A stretch of DNA of 64,000 nt from Falciphora oryzae (GCA_000733355.1 JNVV01000014.1:563384-627383), one strand, 5' to 3'. Counted from the stretch's first letter, positions 32,792 through 43,384 are shown. Numbers and translations are program-made. The notes: generated by a model not told the origin, from the letters alone.

Positions 32792-34608
32792 CGGCGGCGG
32801 TGTCAGTGCAGCCCCCTTTTTGACTCCAGAAATAATCGCTGGCTAGATTCCATGGAACAGCACAGACCGAACTCAATCCATTTATTTTAATACTAACAGC
32901 CGCTAACCTTGCAGAGCCGCATTGTTTCGACCGTGAGTAAACGTCCTTTGGACGTGATTAATAATGTTACTGACCTGGACCTTTTGCACACCTCCCTTTA
33001 GTCCGGTGACAAGACGCTGGTCGTGAGTAGCATGCTTCTAGCCCGGCTTGGGAAACGCGAGCCTCCCAACATGCTTTAGGGCTAACACCGCTTTATAGAA
33101 CGGCACTGATGACTCGGGCCCCGGCCCCTCCGGCTCCGCCGGCACCGTAAGTTCTACTTCTCTTCATCCACACCATCATTTTCCTCTGGACATCCGTTGG
33201 AGTACCGAAAAGGGATTGCTGACGCACCACTTACTGTCCATTTTTTAGAACAAGCGGAAGCTCGATGTAAGTGGTCTTCCTTGTGTTCCCCCTGTCCCCG
33301 TCCCTGTCTAACCAACCTTTGCTTGGCTCGACTAACATTTGAAATTATCCTCTAGGAGCTCGATGCAGAAGTGAGACGGACTCCATGCATCCTACTCCTT
33401 GACTCTTTTTGGAGGTTGGCTACTGACGCTGCTGGCTCGAAACAGTACTGGGACGGCAAGGCGTCGGTAAGTTCTAATTATTCAGATCCTCATCTACTTA
33501 TATACCACCATGAGATCTTGCGCTGACCTCTTTTATAGACCCACGATGGCATCATCGTGGTAAGTAGGCGCAGTTCGTCTGCCTGTGTCCAGAGACATCC
33601 ATGCCCTCGCCACTCGCCATCATTCCCCCCAGATCACAGCATTTGCTTATGCAGACCTGCTTGAATGGACGATGTATCTTCCGCATCCATATGCTGACAT
33701 ACTGGTGTAGGAGAAGGGCAAGGAGATCCTTGTAAGGAAGTTCACATCACCATTCCGCGGGGATAATACTGACACAGGTACATTTTTAGCGCCTGAAGGC
33801 CAAGATCAGGGTTAGTTTCCCATCTGTCGAGGCTCGGTTTAATCAAGACGAAGAAGCACTGACGATGTTTATATCTGATGTTGTAGAAGCTGGAGGCCGA
33901 GCAGGAAGTAAGTCCTTTTCATTTTTCATAATACGCAAATTAAATATAAGAACTGTAGCTGACATGATTTCACAATGGTTTAGGATTCGGCCGAATTTTC
34001 CATCGTAAGTTTTCCCTTTTACCATCAACATCGTGGACGTGCTCAAACTAACGACATTTTTCACAGAAGTACAAGGCCAAGGCGGACGTAAGAGGCCCTG
34101 GCAGAAGTGCGTGGTAAGCTGTTGTTAAAAGGAGCATTGCAATTTACTTTGATGATTTAGGGCATTCGCAAGGCGCGCGGCGGCGCCGGCGCGGTCCTCA
34201 AGGTAAGTGAGATAAATATGTTTCATGTTATCATGTTGCTCCCACTTACTGCGTTTTTTTCTCGCTAACATGGGAATCATGCCGCAGGAGGTCAAAGATC
34301 GAGTTCGCGTAAGTTAGCCTCACAATTGGTATTGGCGAACGATACTGTATACTAACTGTAAAATAGGCCAAAATGGAGCTCAAGAAGGAGGAGACAGACG
34401 ATCGGGCCGTCGAGGCCAAGATCAAGGAGGAGGAGGAGGAGGAGGACGCGCTGGGTCTGGCCCAGGACAAGAGCAAGGGCAAGGATGCCATCGTAAGCCT
34501 TTCCCTTTTCCCTTTTCCCTTTTCCCTTTTCCCTTTTCCCTTTTCCCTTTTCCCTTTTCCCTTCTCCCTTCTCCCTCACAATACAAGCTAACTACGATGC
34601 GAAAGTAA
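31718..34608 (+). CDS. Micro-exon gene: about 21 tiny phase-0 exons encoding a Lys/Glu-rich protein
   Basis: The coding text exists only as very short islands, each preceded by a branch site (CTAAC/CTGAC) plus AG and followed by a strong donor, usually GTAAGT. Exons: 31718-31729, 31803-31817, 32229-32282, 32380-32394, 32513-32527, 32754-32801, 32915-32932, 33001-33021, 33099-33146, 33249-33266, 33356-33370, 33446-33466, 33539-33559, 33711-33731, 33790-33810, 33887-33907, 33984-34004, 34067-34087, 34161-34202, 34288-34308, 34367-34492, and a last exon starting TAA at 34606. Every exon is a multiple of three and every intron is phase 0. Nine exons are exactly 21 nt, for example SGDKTLV, YWDGKAS, THDGIIV, EKGKEIL, RLKAKIR, KLEAEQE and KYKAKAD. 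The product is about 205 residues: a Gly- and Asn-rich start (a run of 12 Asn), a GPGPSGSAG linker, then charged helical text ending in a Glu-rich exon. There is no signal peptide; KNQKN, NKRKLD and similar patches could direct it to the nucleus. Uncertain points: a 9-nt exon at 32633-32641 may exist; the 410-nt second intron is open in phase 0; retention of the last intron would give a Phe/Pro-rich tail ending at 34591. Confidence 0.8.
32757..32792 (+). repeat. (AAC)12 microsatellite inside a coding micro-exon
   Basis: Twelve perfect AAC triplets code for twelve asparagines in the 48-nt exon 32754-32801. The length is likely to vary between strains. Confidence 0.95.
34496..34572 (+). repeat. 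(TTTTCCC)n tract in the last intron
   Basis: A seven-base unit is repeated about nine times just after the donor of the final intron of the micro-exon gene, forming an exceptionally long polypyrimidine stretch. Read through without splicing it would encode a repeating SLFPFPF peptide. Confidence 0.9.
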
Positions 34609-34735
34609 ATAAACACATCATTATGGACACCGGCAGTGGTATGGTGTGGGTGTGGGCGTGAGCACCATTTTTGTGGAAAAACAATGTAAATATCATTAAA
34701 ATCGGAACAAATACGGCAGAAACCTATTTTTACTT

Positions 34736-37076
34736 TCAGGCAATGGTAACGGTCTTGATCTCACCCAGCTCGTCGAACATAGCGAGGCCGTTGTGTGGGT
34801 AATCTGGCAAACCCGGAAAGAAAGCCCCTGCCCTGCAAAACTTGTCCGAGTTGGGAATTGAGAACAGAACCAGTCCGAAGGCCCCGGTAGGCTGCTGCCG
34901 GACCAAACCCGTCAGGCCGTCTCCTCCCTCCACCTTGCAGGTCCCGAGGAGTACCCAGGTGAATGAAGCGATTTCACACATCGAACACCACGGCTTGGTT
35001 GGTGAGTCCAGAATGTAGTAGAAGTCCAAGAAGTAACGGCCAAGGCATTTGCTCTTGTACGACAGCGTCCCTGCGAACTCGAGATCTATCCCTGTCTCGT
35101 CGATCTCTAGCTCTTCCGCATCCAGATTTGCCATATCTATGACGCGGCTTCTTATCTCCAGGCCCCAGTCGTTCTCGATATCGCCAAAGGGATTGCTACT
35201 CCCCGAAGGCTTGGTGTTTACGGCCAAAGCTTCATATGCTGGCGTGAAGTCGCTCAAGGGGACCTTTGATTCCCATCTTGAGCCGCGCCCGAGTTCGGCG
35301 AGCCTGTACATTTCCACTGGGTAGCTGATTGCTAGGCCGCTACCCAGTGGACTCCAGGAGGGCAGCGGACAGTTCCCAGCCCGCATGCCCCGAGTAGGGG
35401 CGACGCGCTGTCTGCTTGGTGGTTGTTCCGTTCGAAGATCGTAAGTCCACATGAGCCCCCTAAACAGATCCTTTTTCCACAGCCCGGCATGATAGTCGTC
35501 CTGGATCCACCCGTAGTAGTGTGAGGCCAAGCCTGAGATTGCTGGCAGGATGTCCTTGACTGTTTGGAAAGAGTCATGCCCGAGCCGTGAATAGCTTGTT
35601 AGGAGCTGCTTCCAGCTATTATAGGTCTCGTCCAAGTCTTCCGGCCTTTTCTGTAACAGCGCGAAGCTGTCCATTCTCTTTCGGGGCTCGGTACCCATAC
35701 TCTGAACCGAATCCGAGGAGTAGTAGTGGATGTTCGAGTTTCCGAACACAAGCTTTCGCGAAGCAGCAATGTTTTCCTGGAAGGTCCATCCGCGGCTGCT
35801 CCAGCGGCAGTGGATCACGTCTGCGTCCGGGTCGAAAAAGATGTCGTTGGGCTGCGAGGTCACGTATTTAAACTGCAAATAGAAGGACCCCGAGAGACCA
35901 GGCCGCCTGAAAGATGTGAAAGGCATTCGGATCCGGTGGCCGCGCTGCCGAAGGAAGCCCTCTCGGCACGAAGTCGACGAGGCGGCGCAGATGGTCACGG
36001 CCGCGTCGGCGTATAGCCGTGCTACACCAACGCATTGCCGTTGCCAGTCCGTGATGTCGTCCTGCAAAATGCAGACGGCATCGACCCAAAGATACGGGAT
36101 GTCTAGCATCCGAGTCACAGACACCGCGTCTCTCAGCACCTCGGTCATCTCATCTTTGGTAATGACATCTTGTCTTTGAGCAATGGTGGCCTTGGTCGTC
36201 CTGAGCTGTTGGTCTGCTTTCTCCTTTTTTCCCCAGCAATAACTGAGGGCTGCGTATCTGGGAGTTTTCCCGTCCTCGGGTCCAAACAACGAGGAATCGC
36301 CTGTGAGGACTAGGCGCGGATTCGGCGACTCGACACTGATTAGTCTCTCGGGTAAAAAGGAGCTGGCTCGGACTTCCTCCCGCTCTTTACTGTCCTCTTC
36401 GAAGATCTTGGATATCCACGCCACTCGGTCGCCCTGCTCATAGCTCTGGCTAGATGGAGCGCCTAGTCCAAGCCAAATATCTGATGGCTCCGAGCCTATA
36501 TGTGGATGTTAATAATGATAGGGGACGTAGGGGATCAAGATACGCACCTGTGAGGCCTTCTGCGAAGCAAGCGAATGTAATATTCGTCCTCTTATTGTGT
36601 TCGAAGCTCAACAGGATTTCCGCACCACGGAGACCGTGTCCTCTGTCCTCTCCTTCATATTGCGTTCCGTTTTTAAAGGAAAATCTCATGCGGAGGGAGA
36701 TTTTGAACTTCTTTCCCGGCTCAAACACCGCGGAACTATACACTCGCCGCACCTCGTCTTGGGTGTCTTCGCAAGAAATGATGGCATGCAAAAACGCGCA
36801 AAACTCGCAGCCCTGTTCTGAAGAAGCGGAGATACCGGGCAGGTCTGGGAATATGTCGTTTCTGAAGGTCTTTTCAGGCATGAAGCCATCAGGATATTGA
36901 TTCCATAGGCTACCGACTGTACATGTGCTTGCCGATCCGGAGCGAGTTCCCTTGGCCAGGGTCGAGTGGCCGGTGTTGTCCAGCGTCTCGTACAGTGTCG
37001 GCTGGTCATCCCGGAACAACGCTCCCTGGCGGCAAGGATCGCAAAGCTGCGCGATGGTGTCCAGCTGGGATTCCAT
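34736..37076 (-). CDS. HET-domain (heterokaryon incompatibility) protein
   Basis: Exon 1 (37076-36548) and exon 2 (36495-34736) join through a GTGCGT donor and a TATAG acceptor, giving 762 residues starting MESQLDTIAQLCDPC. The N-terminal 180 residues contain Cys pairs (CDPC, CEFC) often seen ahead of HET domains. The HET domain follows at about 240-400: YAALSYCWGK, then LRDAVSVTRMLDIPYLWVDA, VCILQDDITDWQRQ, YADAAVTICAASS and RGWTFQENIAASRKLVFG. The C-terminal 350 residues are variable. HET proteins act in the cytoplasm in nonself recognition and can trigger cell death on incompatible fusion. The gene starts only 90 bp from a hAT-type MITE, which may affect its promoter. Confidence 0.9.
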
Positions 37077-37158
37077 GGCGCGGGAACGAAACAAACGTAT
37101 GGTACCAAAACATGATAATTCCAGCCAGATACAAAGCCTGGGCGACGGCGACATCCCG

Positions 37159-37668
37159 ATAAATTAGAGGCTTTATCCGGGCACTCCCCTATTTTGCAAT
37201 TGGCACTCAGTTTACTCCACTTTTGGCCTGTGCACCACCCGTGCGGCCCGGTTTCGCTGCTTACCATTTTTGCCCCGCAGTTAAAATTTGATGCCATTGG
37301 CCGCGCATTCGTGACAAAGCCACTAAGGCCTAGGCATTCAGCCACGGGATCCCCCAATTGACAGCCCCAACCTGCCCAAAAGTGCACGCAAAAAGTTGCA
37401 CGCAAAGAGCTGCACGCGCAGAGGTGCACGTGGAGAGGTGCACGCAGAAAGGTGCACGCAGAAAGGTGCATGCAGAAAGGGGCAAAGGCGCTTTGCAACT
37501 TCCTAAAAAAAAATTTACCTTTACACCTGTGCACCTTCGCACCTTTGCACTGCTGCCCATGTGCATTTGTGTGGGTGCGCCACAAAAAGTTGCATGGCGG
37601 CCGATATCGGGGCAGGGTGAGTGCCAATAGCAAAAAGGGGGAGTGCCCGGATAAAGCCTCATAAATTA
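37159..37668. mobile_element. Non-autonomous hAT-type element (494 bp) with 8-bp TSD
   Basis: The element (37167-37660) has 43-bp terminal inverted repeats beginning GAGGCTTTATCCGGGCACTC with three mismatches, and is flanked by a perfect direct repeat ATAAATTA (37159-37166 and 37661-37668). An 8-bp duplication is characteristic of hAT transposons. No transposase is encoded. The interior carries tandem copies of a TGCACGCAGAAAGG-type unit (about 37380-37475), pairing loosely with GTGCACC-type motifs on the other side (37525-37560), so much of it could fold back. Confidence 0.92.
37380..37475. repeat. Degenerate 11-14-bp tandem repeats inside the hAT element
   Basis: The motif GTGCACGCAGAAAG and variants (GTTGCACGCAAAGA, GGTGCACGTGGAGA) recur about seven times head to tail. 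Confidence 0.8.
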
Positions 37669-37806
37669 CCACCGACTCTGGACATGGGCGGCGGGGGAGC
37701 GCGGGGCTCGCATTGGACAAGGTCTCAATCCACCCACTCGCGCCGAGACTTGCGCCGAGGCTTGCCAATCACACCTGGAGGAAGGCATTGCCATTTAGGC
37801 AGAAAA

Positions 37807-38259
37807 ATGGACCAGATTGTGGGCAAGGATAGTACCCTGAATTTCTTATCGGAACTAGGTGGCTTCCTCGACCTTTTCGCCTGCCAAGCTGTATGGAGTG
37901 CGGAGCCTTGGGATGCGATCAAACGCAGCTTTGCCGCACAACTGGAGAGCTCCATGTCAGACACACCTACGGAATGGTCAGCATGGCACAGCAAGCTGCG
38001 CCTCGGTGATGTTTTGGGTGCCACGGTGCTATGCCCAAGAGTACTAACCCAAGGATCATTGGATCCGTCGGACCCGGAAGGATCGCTAACGACCTCATTG
38101 CCAACCTGGATGCCATCTTTGAATATACCTCCCACACGAGATCTTCTGGACTCGCTGTCGCAGAATGGTGCGACTGGCTATCTTTCTTCGCCAGAGCCTT
38201 CCTTGATACCTCCATCAATCTACAGAGGCACCTTGCCTGAAAATTTCCTCACATTTTAA
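37807..38259 (+). CDS. Uncharacterised protein, possible internal frameshift
   Basis: From MDQIVGKDSTLNFLSELGG (37807) the frame runs as a globular-looking text through LDLFACQAVWSAEPWDAIK to about residue 70, then becomes Pro/Ser-rich before a TAA at 38257-38259. A second frame between about 38031 and 38240 (LIANLDAIFEYTSHTRSSGL, then CDWLSFFARAFLDTSINLQ) looks more protein-like over the same stretch. So either a short intron or a frameshift near 38010-38060 is likely. It begins about 140 bp beyond the hAT element and ends 18 bp before the next ATG. No family recognised. Confidence 0.45.
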   Translation: MDQIVGKDSTLNFLSELGGFLDLFACQAVWSAEPWDAIKRSFAAQLESSMSDTPTEWSAWHSKLRLGDVLGATVLCPRVLTQGSLDPSDPEGSLTTSLPTWMPSLNIPPTRDLLDSLSQNGATGYLSSPEPSLIPPSIYRGTLPENFLTF

Positions 38260-38277
38260 GCCTTCAAACTGCGCAAT

Positions 38278-39273
38278 ATGGGCTTCCATCGCGTTGCTGA
38301 AAAGATCGGATTGGGGAAGAGTGACGAGGCGGGAAAGGCCGCCGATATGAAATCCGACTTCGGCTCGGCAGATCTACGTCATGGCCAAGACCCTAAGGGC
38401 AAAAAAGGGGAGAAAGGCGAACAGACTCAGAGTCCGCCAACACCACCGCCTGATTGCGAGCCGGGACCACACCGGCAGCAACATCAGCAACAGCAATCGC
38501 CGCAACAGTTGTACTATCAGCAGCATCAGCAGCCTCAAGAACAATCGTGGCAGCCACCGTCGCCCAGCCAGCACCAACATGGAATCCCACGTCAATTCCC
38601 AGCCAGGTTCAACCTGTACAGCACCGGCTTTGGCTTTTCGCGCACCTACATCATCGGCAGTGACGAGGTTCCCGAGATATACGCAGTGCGTCTCCACTCG
38701 GGACTGAGCAGCTCGCCGCCCATCGTGCTGCACAACGGGCCCGACCCCGACCGCACCGACGTGCTGGCCACGGTCGAGTTTGCCAGCTTCGGCGGCGACT
38801 TCACCCTGACCCTGCCGCCCATGCCGGGCCAGCCGGGGGGAGCGTCTACCGTTGGGGTCGAGGCGGACTTTGGCTTCACCAACCGCTGCTACCGCTTCGG
38901 CGTCGAGGTCGGCCAGCCGGGCGCCACGGAGATCCGCATGGAGTCGTTCGAGTGGCGCCACTCGTACGGCGCCGCCGTGGACTCGCTCGGCGGCTCCTGG
39001 GCCGGCTGGAAGCTAGTACGCATGTCGAGAGGGCCACCCCCTGGCGCGTCGGGGGGTTCGCCGCCGGGCCAGTTTGTTACCAGCGATGGGTGCGAGGTTG
39101 TTGCCGTGTGGGCGGGCTCCGGCCCCATGAGCTTCACCGAGTCGGCCCGCTTCAGCTTTGTCGGCACGGGTGATTCGGTCCTACTGGGCCAGCGCTGGGC
39201 CGTCGCGGCCGTCATGTCGGCGCTGGGGATCTGGGAGAAGGAGAGGAGGCAGAGACAGCGCAAACGCATGTAA
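38278..39273 (+). CDS. Uncharacterised protein with Gln/His/Pro-rich head and beta-rich domain
   Basis: A 331-residue single-exon frame. Residues 1-95 are disordered and rich in Gln, His and Pro. Residues about 105-315 form a compact-looking domain: FNLYSTGFGFSRTYIIGSD, PEIYAVRLHSGLS, VLATVEFASFGGDFTLTLP, YRFGVEVGQPGATEI, MESFEWRHSYG, DGCEVVAVWAG, and a last hydrophobic helix (WAVAAVMSALGIWEKER). Alternating strands ending in one buried helix recall Tubby C-terminal/LURP-one-like folds common in fungi, but this is inference from pattern. The tail is strongly basic. Confidence 0.65.
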   Translation: MGFHRVAEKIGLGKSDEAGKAADMKSDFGSADLRHGQDPKGKKGEKGEQTQSPPTPPPDCEPGPHRQQHQQQQSPQQLYYQQHQQPQEQSWQPPSPSQHQHGIPRQFPARFNLYSTGFGFSRTYIIGSDEVPEIYAVRLHSGLSSSPPIVLHNGPDPDRTDVLATVEFASFGGDFTLTLPPMPGQPGGASTVGVEADFGFTNRCYRFGVEVGQPGATEIRMESFEWRHSYGAAVDSLGGSWAGWKLVRMSRGPPPGASGGSPPGQFVTSDGCEVVAVWAGSGPMSFTESARFSFVGTGDSVLLGQRWAVAAVMSALGIWEKERRQRQRKRM

Positions 39274-39666
39274 AACGGTAGTTGCGGGAATGGGAAAGGG
39301 GGAGGATGGGAGAAATGGAAGGGTAGGAGAGGGGATGGGAAGAAGGAAAGTACCTAAGGGATGATGGGGTCGGATGGGAATAGATGAGAATAGCTGCACA
39401 CGTTAGAGCCTCCATCGCTGTTGAGATGTCACAAGGCGAATTGGAAACATGCGCAACTGTTTGCAGGAGCTGGGCATTGTGGTCCTTGGTGAATCCGACA
39501 AATAGATGGTATCCTTGGGTATTCTCTCCGTGACATGGACGGCGTGCCTGGAAACTGTGGCAACGAGGCGTACCACTGGCGGCCTGCGCGTCACATGACC
39601 GCCCTGTTTCTCACCAGCCCAGCCCAGCCCACTATGAGTGGTGTAAAATCCACCGTCCGAGACAGT

Positions 39667-39751
39667 TTTAGCCCCTGGTCCTCGTCGTTGATATCACGCA
39701 CCCAGCCGCAGTACCGAGAGCCACCATCCCCACGGGGATCATCGTGGCTAA
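39667..39751. promoter_or_regulatory. Candidate XYR1/XlnR and CreA-type sites
   Basis: TTTAGCC at 39667-39673 is the complement of GGCTAAA, the core bound by the xylanase activator XlnR/XYR1, and GGCTAA occurs at 39746-39751. A CCCCAC motif near 39728-39733 fits the CreA/CRE1 repressor core SYGGRG on the other strand. All lie 530-620 bp upstream of the GH10 start. Sites were found by eye only. Confidence 0.45.
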
Positions 39752-40142
39752 CCGAGCCGGACGGCAGTGTCGGCCAATCGCCGTCCTCGCCCTCCCTGCC
39801 GCTCCAAGATGGATCCCCAAATCCTCCGATTTATCCAGCCCATTTACCCAGACCTACCCCGATTGAATCAATCTCGCGCCAGCGGACCCCAATATGGGAC
39901 CAATGATCCGTAATATGGGAGAGCACCGGCCTCTTCCAGGCCCCGCCAGCCGGGTCTGCTCGTGTTCTCGAGCCACGAGGAGCGGATATAGCCATTGCGG
40001 GAAGAAGAAGGAAGAAGAAGCTCCAGCTCCTGGTGCGCGTGGCATGGCGTGGAGCGACGGCCACCCTCCGACAGGGATCCTCGCTCCAAGTCCGGCTATA
40101 TGCCGACTCCCTAGGAGGCCCTAGCTGGAGACCTTGGAGGAG

Positions 40143-40148
40143 TATATA
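40143..40148 (+). promoter_or_regulatory. TATA-like box of the xylanase gene
   Basis: TATATA lies 132 bp upstream of the GH10 ATG, a plausible core promoter for a strongly inducible secreted enzyme. Confidence 0.5.
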
Positions 40149-40279
40149 GGAAGGGCCAGCTCAGGCTCGTCGTCGAACAGTTCATCGTGCTCTTTGCCAG
40201 AGCTCCTGCCCACGGCTCCCGACATCTGCTTCCAAGGCCGAGAGATCAGTGTGCTCCCAAGCTCGGTATAATCAGCACG

Positions 40280-41580
40280 ATGCATCTCCTCCCTGCCCTC
40301 GCCCTTGCTGGGCTGGCCTCCGCTGTGCCCACAGTCGTCAATGACCCGAACGCTCTCCTGTACAGCTTGGCCCTATCCTTCGTCCTCTCCTGACAGATGA
40401 CAGCGCTCTGACTCACCCCTGGATACACAGCAAGCTGCGGCAGACGCAGGGCCTAAACGCGGCCATGGTTGCCGCGGGCCGCGAGTACGTCGGCACCTCC
40501 CTGACGGTCCGCGGCGACAACCAGGAGAACACCCTCATCCGCAACGAGTTCGGGTCCATAACGCCCGAGAACGCGATGAAGTGGGACGCCACGGAGCCCC
40601 AACAGGGTCGGTTCTCCTTCGGGGGCGCCGACCAGGTTGCCAACTACGCCAGGCAGAACCGCAAGCACCTCCGCTGCCACACTCTTGTCTGGTACAGCCA
40701 GCTGCCGCAGTGGGTCAACAACATCAACAACAACGCGACCCTGATGCAGGTCATGACCAACCACATCAACACCGTCATGGGCCGGTACAAGGGCCAGTGC
40801 AACCACTGGGATGTTGTGAACGAAGGTGAGTTTAAGGGAAGGTGGAAGATGGGCTGCTTACCCCGTTTATGGGCTCGATCCTAACCTGTTGCTTTCTGCT
40901 TTATCCGGCAGCCCTCAACGAGGACGGCACGCTGCGCAATAACGTCTTCCTCCGCGTCATCGGCAAGCAGTACATCCCGATCGCGTTCCGCATCGCGGCG
41001 CAGGCGGACCCGTCGGCCAAGCTGTACTACAACGACTACAACCTCGAGTACGGCGAGGCCAAGGCCAAGGGCGCGCAGCAGATCCTCAAGGACGTGCAGG
41101 CGTGGGGCGTCAAGATCGACGGCATCGGCCTGCAGGGCCACCTGGTGTCGGCGCCGACGGGGACCCAGTCAACCGTGACGCCGTCGCAGCAGGTGCTCGA
41201 GAAGACGCTGCGCCTGTACACGGACCTCGGCGTCGACGTCGCCTACACCGAGCTCGACATCCGCATGCCCATGCCCGCCAATGCCCAGAAGCTGCAGGCC
41301 CAGGCCGACGCGTACCAGCGCGTCGTGGCCAGCTGCATCGCCGTCGAGCGCTGCGTCGGCATCACCATCTGGGTGAGTGTTTTGTGGCTTGCTGCCGCGC
41401 CGCTCGAGTTTCTGTTTGCTGACTTGTTCTTGTTTTACCTGATTGTAGGGTGTGTCCGATCGTTACTCTTGGGTCCCTGGGACCTTTAACGGCGAAGGCG
41501 CGGCGCTGCTCTGGTCGGACAACTACCAGAAGAAGCCTGCGTACGACGGCTTCATCAAGGGTCTCTCCAGCTCGAGCTAA
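40280..41580 (+). CDS. Endo-1,4-beta-xylanase, GH10, secreted
   Basis: Four exons (40280-40359, 40431-40825, 40912-41372, 41449-41580) joined by GT-AG introns give 355 residues. The signal peptide is [17 protein letters not shown]. The family GH10 barrel is complete: [64 protein letters not shown] with the acid/base Glu, YTELDIRM with the nucleophile Glu, and a final [13 protein letters not shown]. There is no carbohydrate-binding module. The enzyme cleaves internal xylan bonds in plant cell walls. One intron interrupts directly after the catalytic acid/base Glu codon region. Upstream XYR1- and CreA-type motifs fit induction by xylan and glucose repression. Confidence 0.96.
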
Positions 41581-42510
41581 GCTTTTGGTTCTCGATATTG
41601 GTAGCTACAGTAGACATCGTCTTTTCCTGGAACGGCGGTACTGTGAATAAGAAATGGACCGCTTCCTTGGGAGCTTTCTGCGATGGCCAGGGATCAAAAT
41701 TTCGGTGACCCACGGGTCGAGCAGGGATGAAAGAACAGGATCCACAGTGACATCTGTGCTGCGTGTTTGATGGTTGTGTGACCCCTGGACAGACCAAGGG
41801 AGCAATGAGAGTTTCGGCGCGGTCAAGAAGATTATGAACTCTCATCTGCGCAGATGATATCCATCAACGGATTAAATATCTAGACATCATCGACACTTAC
41901 AATATGAAGTTCAGCAGCCTAGAGGCCATCCGCCATTCACTGTAGGATGTGGTCGGCGTCCAAAATGTAACAACGGGTCGGGAATTTTCTCTTACCTAAA
42001 GCGTAAAAACGTGTTCCATCCACCCCACATCATCCCGCCTACCGTCGGCTTTGTTGCCGGAGTCTCGGTTGCGTGTAGGGCTGGTGGTGGCGTGGTCCGC
42101 GGGGCAAATCCGCGATTCTGATTGCTCGCGGAACTCACTCCATTGATCGCCTCTTATTTTTTTCTCTCTGGGTGGCGGACACCGAACTAAAAGCTTGGTC
42201 GTTTCTCCGCTTACCACTTACCGCCTGATCGGAACTGTCGGATTCGGTCAGCTTGCTTTCTTGTCAAATCAGAGGCAACTCTGATCTCGACTCAAAGTCA
42301 GGTTATCTGATTCCCCTGCCTCGGCCCGGAAGCATAAGCTTTGGTCTCCCTGTGGTGACCGGCGCTTCCCTCCCTCTCGCCGATAGTGTTTACGCTTCCA
42401 TTTCTCCCACAACATCTCTTTGAGCCCGCCAGCTTCCTGCCGCAACGGTCTCGCAAATCTGGGTCTGACAAGCTATTACCTCTCCCGGGCTTGCGTCTTT
42501 CATCCCAAGG
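41581..42510. other. Intergenic region
   Basis: No gene is recognised between the xylanase stop and the cystathionine beta-synthase start. The T/C-rich 42360-42440 part is likely the leader of the latter. Confidence 0.4.
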
Positions 42511-43346
42511 ATGGCCTCCAACGACAAGGCCGCCCACGGCGCGCAGGCCGTGGTGGGCTCTGCCACCGAGCTGATCGGCAACACGCCTCTTGTGCGGCTT
42601 AACAAGATCCCACAGTCGCTAGGCATCAAGGCCCAGGTCTTTGCCAAGGTCGAGCTCTTCAATGCCGGCGGTAGCGTCAAGGACCGGATAGCACTGCGCA
42701 TGATTGAGGAGGCCGAGAAGGAGGGCAGGATCAAGCCCGGAGACACCCTGATCGAGCCCACGAGCGGAAACACGTTAGTCTCCCCGCCCCCGAACGAGCT
42801 ACAAGATAACATGAAGAAGCTGCATGACGTCTTCTGAAAGCCCTGTGCGACATAGCTATACTGGAGCTGACACGAGACTGGGAACTTTCTAGTGGCATTG
42901 GCCTGGCGCTAGTGGGCGCCGTCAAAGGCTACAAGACCATCATAACGCTCCCGGAGAAGATGTCGGCCGAGAAGGTGTCGGTCCTCAAGGCCCTGGGCGC
43001 CACCATCATCCGCACACCGACCCAGGCGGCCTGGGACGCGCCCGAGTCGCACATCGGCGTCGCCCGCCGCCTGCAGAAGGAGATCCCCAACTCGCACATC
43101 CTCGACCAGTACACGAACCCCAACAACCCCCTCGCCCACGAGTTCGGCACCGCCGAGGAGATCTGGGCCCAGACCGGCGGCCGCGTGACCGTCGTGGTCG
43201 CCGGCGCGGGGACCGGCGGAACCATCTCGGGCTTGGCCAAGGGCGTGCGCAAGCACTCGAGCACGGTCAAGATCGTGGCAGCCGACCCCGTCGGCAGCAT
43301 CCTGGCACTGCCCGAGAGCCTCAACGAGGAGGGCGCCAACAGGCCG

Positions 43347-43384
<38 letters not shown>

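Larger units (their letters stand above)
39274..40279. other. Intergenic region upstream of the xylanase
   Basis: No gene is recognised in this 1-kb stretch. It contains a G/A-rich run just after the previous stop (39290-39360) and the regulatory motifs listed separately. Confidence 0.4.

Noticed and set aside
34496..34572. Telomere-like array
   Set aside because: The unit is TTTTCCC, not the fungal telomere repeat TTAGGG, and it lies inside an intron.
37380..37475. CRISPR-like repeat array
   Set aside because: Repeats are head to tail without unique spacers and lie within a eukaryotic hAT element.
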